Shown here piece by piece: positions 56,990 to 64,000 of a DNA stretch of 64,000 bases. Each line of letters begins with the position of its first letter. Positions within the stretch are counted from its first letter, which is position 1. The notes beneath the pieces are model-generated. The model was not told the DNA's origin. It saw only the letters and a program-made list of their open reading frames with translations, and did no database searches. Source of the DNA: JTS-RE37 sp963756115. Lineage in GTDB: Bacteria; Bacteroidota; Bacteroidia; Flavobacteriales; Flavobacteriaceae. A program made the translations under genes and the position numbers. The stretch lies in contig CAVWMN010000003.1 in assembly GCA_963756115.1 (NCBI GenBank), forward strand, positions 1,116,001 through 1,180,000, in the 5' to 3' direction.

Positions 56990-59419
56990 ATGGTAAGAAA
57001 CTATCTGAAAATAGCCTGGCGGAACCTCTGGAAACACAAAGGTTTCTCCTTCATCAACATCGGTGGCCTGGCACTGGGCCTTTCCTGTTTCATATTGATT
57101 GCGCTGTATGTTGCGGATGAGGTCAGCTATGACCGCTATAATGAAAAGGCTGAAAGGATATTCCGTATCAATTCCGATATCAGATTCGGGGGTACGGACC
57201 TGATTATGGCTGTATCCGCAGATCCCATGGGAGCTACCTTAAAAAAGGACTACCCCCAGGTAGAGCAGTATACACGCTTTTACAATTCCGATGGTGCCAA
57301 ACTTATCAAACACGGAGATGAGTTTATCACCGAAGAAAGGGTAACCCATGCAGATTCCACCCTTTTCAAAGTATTTACGCTTCCGGCCATAGCAGGGGAT
57401 ACCGATACTGCCTTAAATGATCCCAATACCGTTGTGATTACGGAATCAACCGCAAAAAAATATTTTGGTTCTGTAAGCGCGGCACTCGGGAATACCATTG
57501 AAACGGATGCGGATAACGGGGTCTACAAGGTTACCGCGATCATTGAAGATGTCCCCCGGAACTCACATTTCAATTATGATTTTTTCTTTTCCATGGACAA
57601 TGTGGACTATACCTTCGGTAATTTCCTAAGCCATAATTTCCATACCTATATTGTATTAAAGCCGGGTGAGGATTACCGGGAGTTCAACAAGAAATTTCCC
57701 GAGGTAATAGACCGGTACGTAATGCCGCAGGCCCGGGAGTACATGAATATCGCCAGCATGGCGGAATTTGAAAAGGGCGGAAACAGGTTGGAATATTCCC
57801 TTATTCCCCTTACCGATATCCACCTGCATTCCTCCCGGGGGATAGAAATGGGTGTGAATGGCAATATTCAATATGTCTATATTTTTACAGCGGCTGCCCT
57901 GTTTATATTACTTATCGCCTGTATCAATTTCATGAACCTCTCCACAGCGCGCTCTGCGGGCCGGGCCAAGGAAGTTGGGATGCGGAAGGTCCTGGGGACC
58001 GAACGGAACGCCCTGATAGGCCAGTTTCTCCTGGAATCAACGGTAATGGTATATTTTGCACTGATCGCCGCCCTTGGCCTGACCTGGTTGTCGCTGCCCT
58101 GGTTCAACACCATTGCAGGAAAGGAGATGGTTATGACTACCCTGGCAGAACCCCATTATCTTGTGGTATTGCTGCTGTTTCCTATTTTAGTAGGGGGATT
58201 AGCCGGGATTTATCCTGCGTTCTTTCTTTCTTCGTTTCAGCCTGTTACCGTATTAAAGGGGAAACAGAATGCTACAGTCAAGAAAAGCAATTTCAGAAAT
58301 TTTTTGGTGATCTTCCAATTCACTACCTCGATCATACTGGTTATAGGAACCATCGTAATCTATCAGCAACTGAACCATATACAAAATTCCAAAATCGGTT
58401 TTGACAAGGACCAGGTAATCGTGGTCAACAATCCCGGACTGACAGGGGAGAACAGGGAAACATTCAGGAATGAGATCGAAAAGCTCAGCGGGGTAAAATC
58501 CGCATCCTTCGGAGGCTTCCTTCCCGTGGCGAATTCGTCGCGGACAGACAATACCTTTGCAACCGAGGCTGTGATGAACTCGGATAACGCATTCAATATG
58601 CAAGCCTGGAGAATAGATTACAACTACATTCCCACATTGGGAATGGAAATTGTCAAAGGCAGGAATTTCTCACCGGACTTTGGTGCTGATTCAACGGCTA
58701 TTATTATCAATGAAACTACCGCAAATCTCCTGGATGGCGCTGATCCTATCGGAAGAAAGCTGTATTCCAAAGATGAACAAGGTGTCAATGTTGAGTATAC
58801 TATCATAGGGGTGGTAAAGAATTTCAATTTTGAATCGCTCCGAAAGAATATTGGCCCGCTTTCCCTGCGACTTGGTAATAACAGTTGGGTATCTGCATTC
58901 CGGATAAATACCCCTAATGTCCAAAGCCTGCTCAATACGATTGAAACCACATACAAGGATTTCGCCCCGGGTATGCCATTTAGTTATCAATTTTTGGATG
59001 AAGCCTTTGACAACATGTACCGGCAGGAACAGCGTATTGGGAAAGTAGCCATTAGTTTTGCCATCCTGGCAATTGCAATTGCCTGCCTTGGATTATTCGG
59101 ACTCGCAACCTATATGGCGGAACAACGAACCAAAGAAATTGGGATCCGGAAAGTTTTGGGGGCATCGGCTTCCAACGTTGTCTCCATGCTTTCAGTTGAT
59201 TTTTTACGACTGGTATTCATTTCATTTATGATTGCGGCGCCGGTATCATGGTGGGTAATGCACAAATGGCTGGAGGATTTTGCTTTCAGGATAAGCCTGG
59301 GCTGGTGGATATTTACGGTAACTGGTGCCTTTGCGCTGATCCTTGCATTGCTTACGGTAAGCTACCAGGCGCTCAAGGCAGCTAATGCCAATCCTGTCAA
59401 AAGTTTACGAACAGAATGA
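56990..59419 (+). CDS. MacB/FtsX-type ABC permease 1
   Basis: An 809-residue permease with the duplicated layout of large Bacteroidetes members: helix 1 (about 20-41, start MVRNYLKIAWRNLWKHKGFSFINIGG), periplasmic MacB core domain, three helices (about 295-440) with ARSAGRAKEVGMRKVLGTERNALIGQFL, a short linker, then a second half repeating this with periplasmic domain and three helices, where TKEIGIRKVLGASASNVVSML is the second coupling loop. It should work with the ATPase at 56198 and the adaptor. Substrate unknown. Confidence 0.94.
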   Translation: MVRNYLKIAWRNLWKHKGFSFINIGGLALGLSCFILIALYVADEVSYDRYNEKAERIFRINSDIRFGGTDLIMAVSADPMGATLKKDYPQVEQYTRFYNSDGAKLIKHGDEFITEERVTHADSTLFKVFTLPAIAGDTDTALNDPNTVVITESTAKKYFGSVSAALGNTIETDADNGVYKVTAIIEDVPRNSHFNYDFFFSMDNVDYTFGNFLSHNFHTYIVLKPGEDYREFNKKFPEVIDRYVMPQAREYMNIASMAEFEKGGNRLEYSLIPLTDIHLHSSRGIEMGVNGNIQYVYIFTAAALFILLIACINFMNLSTARSAGRAKEVGMRKVLGTERNALIGQFLLESTVMVYFALIAALGLTWLSLPWFNTIAGKEMVMTTLAEPHYLVVLLLFPILVGGLAGIYPAFFLSSFQPVTVLKGKQNATVKKSNFRNFLVIFQFTTSIILVIGTIVIYQQLNHIQNSKIGFDKDQVIVVNNPGLTGENRETFRNEIEKLSGVKSASFGGFLPVANSSRTDNTFATEAVMNSDNAFNMQAWRIDYNYIPTLGMEIVKGRNFSPDFGADSTAIIINETTANLLDGADPIGRKLYSKDEQGVNVEYTIIGVVKNFNFESLRKNIGPLSLRLGNNSWVSAFRINTPNVQSLLNTIETTYKDFAPGMPFSYQFLDEAFDNMYRQEQRIGKVAISFAILAIAIACLGLFGLATYMAEQRTKEIGIRKVLGASASNVVSMLSVDFLRLVFISFMIAAPVSWWVMHKWLEDFAFRISLGWWIFTVTGAFALILALLTVSYQALKAANANPVKSLRTE

Positions 59420-59485
59420 TTTGAACGGCATGGATAGGGAAAAACCCATGCATTAAACGCACTATAAAAACTACAAACCGGAATC

Positions 59486-61963
59486 ATGTTTAGAAACTAT
59501 CTTAAAATTGCCTGGCGAAATATCACCCGTGATAAAGCAAGCAGTTTTATCAATATTGCCGGTTTATCATTTGGTATTGCCAGTGTACTGTTTATAGTAC
59601 TATATGTTCAGGATGAGCTTCAGTATGATAAGTTCCTAAAAGACGCAGGCCTCATTTATCAGGTCAATGTGAATGGTAACATAGGTGGACAGGAATTTAT
59701 CGCCGGTGCCACCCCACCCCCTGCCGGTGCCGCATTGGTTGCTGCATTTCCTGAAATAGAAACCTTCACCAGGATTTTTGACCCGGGCAATACGGTGGTT
59801 GGATTTGAGAATAACAATGGAGGAGAAAGCTATTTCCCCGAAACGGGTATCCGGGCAGTTGACGCTAACTTTTTGGAAGTTTTTTCATTTAAACTCAAAG
59901 AAGGTACTGCTTCGACCTGCCTGCAAGAAATTAATGCTGTCGTACTCACCGAAAAAGCTGCAAAGAAATATTTTGAGAATTCATCCGCCATAGGTAAAAC
60001 ATTACGAATTGGTGATGATAAAAATCCTTTTACAGTAACTGGAATATTATATGATTTACCCTCCCAATCTTCCCTTCAGTTTGACATGCTGGTACCCGTG
60101 GACGCATACCCGGTTGTAAAGCGGTTTAGCTGGAGCTGGGTATGGCTTCAGATGATCACCTATGTAAAGTTGAAAGGAAACATTTCAAACGCTGATGCTG
60201 TTGTCACGGATTTGGAATCAAAATTCCCAGGGATGGTAGAAGTACAGGCATCCAACGCATTTGACCGAATTGGGCAGCCCTGGGATGAATTCAGAAAAAA
60301 TGGGGGGAAATGGGATCTGCAGTTGCAACCGCTTACAGCTATCCATTTATATTCCGGGGGGATTGAATCAAGACTCACAACCCTAAGCGACATTAAATAT
60401 GTGTACATATTTTCAATCATTGCTTTGTTCATAATTATCCTGGCATGCGTAAACTTCATGAATTTGTCAACGGCACAATCTGCAAAAAGGGCAAAAGAGG
60501 TAGGCATACGAAAAGTGCTCGGTTCCACCCGAAACCGGCTGATAAAACAATTCCTTACAGAAGCAATGCTCTTTACCCTCCTATCCGCCCTTACGGCAAT
60601 CATCCTTGTGGCAGCCCTGTTGCAACCCTTTAACCTGTTAATCGAAAAATCACTTGAACTGCACTCAATTTTCACAAATTTTATATGGCTGTTCTTACTA
60701 GCTGTTATCCTTGTTACGGGTCTCCTTGCCGGAAGTTATCCGGCATTTTATCTCACCTCTTTTAAACCCTCCAATACATTAAAGGGGACTCTCACATTAA
60801 AAAACGGTATTGGTGACCTTTTCATTCGCAACGGACTCGTAATTTTTCAATTCACTGTTTCAACCATCTTGATCATATGTACGATAATTGTATTTCAGCA
60901 ATTGCATTTTATGCAGGATAAGGACCTGGGCTTACAAAAAGAAAATGTTATAATAATTCCCAATACCAACCGGCTTGCAGCTGGTGAAAAAACATTCCGT
61001 GATGAAGTAATGGAATTGCCTGAAGTGGCTGAAGCAAGCATAGCTACCAGCATCCCTACCGGAAATAATTTCACGGATGGGTACGTTCCTGAGCCTTCAT
61101 CCGCTAAGGAGCAATTAGCAAAAGACATTTCCCTTACTTCTTTTATCGTGGATCATAATTTTGTTCCCGCTTTGCGACTACAGGTGTTAAAAGGGAGAAA
61201 CTTTTCCAGTCAGTTTGCAGATTCAGCTTCCGTAATATTAAATGAAACGGCCGTAAAACAAATTGGCTGGCAGGATCCTGTGGGCCAGTTTTTATACTAT
61301 CCCGGTAATGGTAACCAACGGTTCAAAGTGATAGGTGTGGTAAGGGATTTCAATATTCAGTCCCTGCACAACATCGTTGTGCCATTTGCACTGTTTGACA
61401 CATCCTCCAAAACCTATGACATAGGAACCTCCTACATCATAACCAGCGTAAAGCCTGGCAGTATTGTTCCTGCAATCCAAAAATTGCACAATAAGTGGAA
61501 CAGCTTCGCCCCGTCAATGCCATTTGAATATAGTTTCCTTGACGATGAATACAATGCACTATACCGTAAAGAGGAGCGGATGGGTGTCGTGTTTACACTA
61601 TTCACAACATTGTCCATTATAGTAGGGGCCATGGGCTTATTTGGTTTGACCGCGTATACTGCGGAAAGGCGAACCAAGGAAATCGGGATTCGGAAAGTAT
61701 TGGGCGCTTCAGGATATGGTATTGTTGTAATGCTGTCTAAGGATTTTGTAAAAATGGTTCTGATCGCCTCTGTAATTGCGTTTCCCATTGCCTGGTGGGG
61801 GATGGATAAATGGCTTCAGGATTTTGCCTATAGAATGGGAATAGACTGGTGGATATTTTTGATCTCCGCTATGGCAGCTTTATTAATAGCCTTACTCACA
61901 ACGGGTTACAAGGCACTAAAAACAGCTAATGTCAACCCAGCAAAGAGTTTGCACATGGAATAG
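59486..61963 (+). CDS. MacB/FtsX-type ABC permease 2
   Basis: An 825-residue paralogue of permease 1 with the same two-half layout. The start MFRNYLKIAWRNITRDKASSFINIAG and coupling loops KRAKEVGIRKVLGSTRNRLIKQFL and TKEIGIRKVLGASGYGIVVML are alike, while the periplasmic domains differ clearly. It looks more AT-rich than its neighbours: four 60-base lines I counted (59521, 60421, 61141, 61741) hold 22, 23, 23 and 28 G+C against 27-30 in four lines of permease 1. That could mean later acquisition. It lies 66 bases after permease 1. Confidence 0.93.
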   Translation: MFRNYLKIAWRNITRDKASSFINIAGLSFGIASVLFIVLYVQDELQYDKFLKDAGLIYQVNVNGNIGGQEFIAGATPPPAGAALVAAFPEIETFTRIFDPGNTVVGFENNNGGESYFPETGIRAVDANFLEVFSFKLKEGTASTCLQEINAVVLTEKAAKKYFENSSAIGKTLRIGDDKNPFTVTGILYDLPSQSSLQFDMLVPVDAYPVVKRFSWSWVWLQMITYVKLKGNISNADAVVTDLESKFPGMVEVQASNAFDRIGQPWDEFRKNGGKWDLQLQPLTAIHLYSGGIESRLTTLSDIKYVYIFSIIALFIIILACVNFMNLSTAQSAKRAKEVGIRKVLGSTRNRLIKQFLTEAMLFTLLSALTAIILVAALLQPFNLLIEKSLELHSIFTNFIWLFLLAVILVTGLLAGSYPAFYLTSFKPSNTLKGTLTLKNGIGDLFIRNGLVIFQFTVSTILIICTIIVFQQLHFMQDKDLGLQKENVIIIPNTNRLAAGEKTFRDEVMELPEVAEASIATSIPTGNNFTDGYVPEPSSAKEQLAKDISLTSFIVDHNFVPALRLQVLKGRNFSSQFADSASVILNETAVKQIGWQDPVGQFLYYPGNGNQRFKVIGVVRDFNIQSLHNIVVPFALFDTSSKTYDIGTSYIITSVKPGSIVPAIQKLHNKWNSFAPSMPFEYSFLDDEYNALYRKEERMGVVFTLFTTLSIIVGAMGLFGLTAYTAERRTKEIGIRKVLGASGYGIVVMLSKDFVKMVLIASVIAFPIAWWGMDKWLQDFAYRMGIDWWIFLISAMAALLIALLTTGYKALKTANVNPAKSLHME

Positions 61964-62032
61964 ATGCCGATATATTATGAGGTATACTACATTATAAGGG
62001 GAAAGCGTGACAGCACAATAAAACCAATCGAA

Positions 62033-64000
62033 ATGTTCAAAAACTATCTTAAAATCGCCTGGAGGAACCTGTTGAAAAACAAGGGGTATACAACTATTAA
62101 TATCCTGGGCCTGGCTGTTGGGGTCTGTAGTTTTATGCTCATCTCCCTATTTGTAATAAACGAATTCAGCTACGACACGTTTCATACAAAGGCAGACAGG
62201 ATCTACAGGATCTGGCAGCACGAAAATTACGGTCCTAAGGAGGACTTTGTAAGTACCACCACCCCCGTTTCCATGGTTGGGGTGCTCCGGGAAAATTTCC
62301 CGGAGATCGAAGCAGGAGCCAGGATATACCGCTTCAACAGCCTGGTGAAAAAAGACAACAATGAATTCAATGAAGCTGTACGTGCAGTAGACCCTTCCTT
62401 TTTCAAAATATTTGATTTTACCCTGCTTGAAGGCAATCGGGAAGCGCCTTTTACGGATGCCAGCTCCGTAATCCTCAGTGAGTCGGCAGCTAAGAAATAC
62501 TTTGGGGATACACAGGCCGTAGGTCAGTCCCTTGAATTAAAATTTAGCGAGGAAACCAGGATCTATACGGTTTCCGGAGTTGTTGAAGATCCTCCGGAAG
62601 AGAGCAGCATTCAATACGGGCTGCTGGTATCACTTGAAAATGAACCCCTGTTTTTCAACGACCGCGCCAGAAGGAGTTGGTTTAATGTAGTATTGGAATC
62701 CTATATTATGTTAAATCCCGGGCAGTCGCCGACACAACTGGAAGCCAAATTCCCGGAAGTCATCCGGCAGTATTTGGGGGATAATTTTGAGGAAAACACC
62801 TTTTTCCTTCAGTTGCAACCCCTGAGAGAAATCCATCTCGATACGTCCCTCCCTGCCGGGCTTGAACCAATCTCCAATCCCAAATATTCCTACATAATGG
62901 CAACGATAGGTTTCCTGGTCCTGCTGCTGGCCTGTATCAATTTTGTGACCCTTGCCGTGGGAAGGTCTTTTTCAAGGGCAATTGAAGTGGGGGTACGGAA
63001 AGCATTGGGTGCTTTTCGCCAACAGATCATTTACCAATTCTGGGGGGAGGCCCTGTTGATTACATTCTTTGCCGTTGTTTTCGGGATCCTGCTGGCCTAT
63101 GTTTTCCTGGGGACCTTCAATGAGCTGACCGGAAAAAACCTGCTGTTGACCTTAAATCTTCCATTTATGCTCATTACCATTGGGATGATAGCTTTTATTT
63201 CCCTGGTGTCCGGTATATACCCCTCCCTTATTTTATCCAGGTTCAATCCTGTTGAGGTTTTGAGAAGAAAACAAAGCAAAGGCACATCGATGGGATTATT
63301 CGGCAAAAGCCTGATCGTAGTACAATTTGTTGCATCCATTGTCATGATCATCAGCACGCTGGTGATAAGCCGCCAGATCAATTACCTTGTCAATAAGGAC
63401 CTCGGGTATCAAAAGGATGCCATTGTGGTGGTTTCTACCAACAAGGACGGGGAGGAAGCGGATAAATTGGCTGACCTGTATGTGGATGAACTTAAGAATA
63501 ACCCCCAGGTTTCGAATGCCAGCGCTTCCCTATTCAGTTTAATTCAAAACAGCTGGTTTACTATTGGGTTTACCGATAATAAGGATAGCTACCGGGAATT
63601 CTTTTATAACAAAGTAGACCCACAGTTTTTGAAAACCCATTCCATACAGATGGTTGCCGGAAGGGATTTCCAGGAAGGAAATGCCAGTGACGCCGAAAAT
63701 GGGGTATTGGTGAATGAAGCATTTGTTAAAAAATTTGGACTAAGCGATCCAGTAGGCACGCTATATGATAAATTTGAAGTGCGGATATTGGGTATCGTAA
63801 AGGATTTTAACTACCAGCCCCTTAAGTACGAAATAGAGCCGCTGATGCTTTCGATAAACCCTGACCCTGTATTCCGAAGTGCGGAAAATGTCTCATCACA
63901 GTTCAATTCCCAGCCGCGGGTATCGGCAAGAATTGATGCTTCCAATATAAGTGCCGGTATTGAAGTTCTACGAAGTGCCTGGACAAAGGTCAATCCTACA
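62033..64000 (+). CDS. MacB/FtsX-type ABC permease 3, partial (runs off the right edge)
   Basis: A frame opens with ATG at 62033 and stays open to base 64000 (656 codons), so the end is missing. The start MFKNYLKIAWRNLLKNKGYTTINILG matches permeases 1 and 2; AIEVGVRKALGAFRQQIIYQFWG is the first coupling loop and a second periplasmic domain begins about residue 470. By comparison about 150 residues are lost, including the last three helices. It lies 69 bases after permease 2. The pattern gives one ATPase to at least three permeases. Confidence 0.9.
   Translation, partial: MFKNYLKIAWRNLLKNKGYTTINILGLAVGVCSFMLISLFVINEFSYDTFHTKADRIYRIWQHENYGPKEDFVSTTTPVSMVGVLRENFPEIEAGARIYRFNSLVKKDNNEFNEAVRAVDPSFFKIFDFTLLEGNREAPFTDASSVILSESAAKKYFGDTQAVGQSLELKFSEETRIYTVSGVVEDPPEESSIQYGLLVSLENEPLFFNDRARRSWFNVVLESYIMLNPGQSPTQLEAKFPEVIRQYLGDNFEENTFFLQLQPLREIHLDTSLPAGLEPISNPKYSYIMATIGFLVLLLACINFVTLAVGRSFSRAIEVGVRKALGAFRQQIIYQFWGEALLITFFAVVFGILLAYVFLGTFNELTGKNLLLTLNLPFMLITIGMIAFISLVSGIYPSLILSRFNPVEVLRRKQSKGTSMGLFGKSLIVVQFVASIVMIISTLVISRQINYLVNKDLGYQKDAIVVVSTNKDGEEADKLADLYVDELKNNPQVSNASASLFSLIQNSWFTIGFTDNKDSYREFFYNKVDPQFLKTHSIQMVAGRDFQEGNASDAENGVLVNEAFVKKFGLSDPVGTLYDKFEVRILGIVKDFNYQPLKYEIEPLMLSINPDPVFRSAENVSSQFNSQPRVSARIDASNISAGIEVLRSAWTKVNPT

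Overview
The window is a chromosomal stretch from a member of the Bacteroidetes, almost certainly family Flavobacteriaceae. The main evidence: many genes are preceded by the class-specific -7 element TAnnTTTG and have little or no Shine-Dalgarno; two proteins carry type IX secretion C-terminal sorting domains; and several families typical of the phylum are present (DUF3098, DUF3127, DUF4199, DUF4271, DUF4296, DUF4301, LeuS-ftsX-uppP-truB order, dihydroorotase-DUF4296-epimerase-tyrS order). I see no rRNA, tRNA, CRISPR, prophage or insertion sequence. All names come from reading the translated sequence; no database was searched.

Layout. 1-4.6 kb: end of a small lipoprotein gene, an EamA exporter, a small membrane protein, rplU-rpmA (L21 with a helix-hairpin-helix tail; L27 with an apparent frameshift) and ahcY. 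4.7-8.3 kb: a phosphopantetheinyl transferase, then a tight run of thiamine-binding protein, PnuC-type transporter, NadR-like kinase and DUF4301. 8.5-13.6 kb: two tandem secreted PepSY-like proteins with matching sigma-54-like promoters, next to a sigma-54 activator and a convergent hybrid histidine kinase. 13.6-16.9 kb: a TPP riboswitch controlling a TonB-dependent receptor, followed by a TIM-barrel-like protein. 16.9-25 kb: Rieske-like lipoprotein, greA, sdpR-sdpI with a clear operator, HIT protein, zinc ribbon protein, histidine kinase, flavin reductase-like protein, DUF3127, aat, tag, TonB-like protein. 25-36 kb: truB-uppP-DUF3098-ftsX, leuS, SemiSWEET, Zn-peptidase, Lrp and saccharopine dehydrogenase-like, DUF423, pckA. 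36-45 kb: hemD-like, DUF4271, two glycosyltransferases, dihydroorotase, DUF4296, epimerase, tyrS, ankyrin-like protein. 45-50.5 kb: LuxE-like protein, two sorting-domain-only proteins, a PhoB/PhoR-type pair, trmB, LysE, an alkyltransferase-like protein. 50.5-64 kb: an NtrB/NtrC-type pair divergent from a tripartite efflux operon (TolC, HlyD, ABC ATPase, three MacB/FtsX-type permeases, the last cut by the window end).

How the parts work together. Two sigma-54 circuits stand out. The efflux operon has a near-consensus -24/-12 element (TGGCAC-N5-TCGC) with inverted repeats 70-110 bp upstream, and its likely activator lies divergently beside it. The PepSY-like genes have weaker but correctly spaced -24/-12 elements and share the 9-mer TTACACACT upstream, one copy forming a perfect 9-bp inverted repeat; their likely activator is the adjacent NtrC-type regulator. 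Half-sites in both systems contain TTACACA, so the two activators may bind related DNA. A second theme is vitamin salvage: the TPP-riboswitch receptor would import thiamine across the outer membrane, and the thiamine-binding/PnuC/NadR-kinase run could handle inner-membrane uptake and trapping, although nicotinamide riboside is an equally possible substrate.

The most checkable oddity is rpmA: the conserved L27 C-terminus lies in the -1 frame after an A7 run that is also a perfectly phased A-AAA-AAG slippery heptamer.
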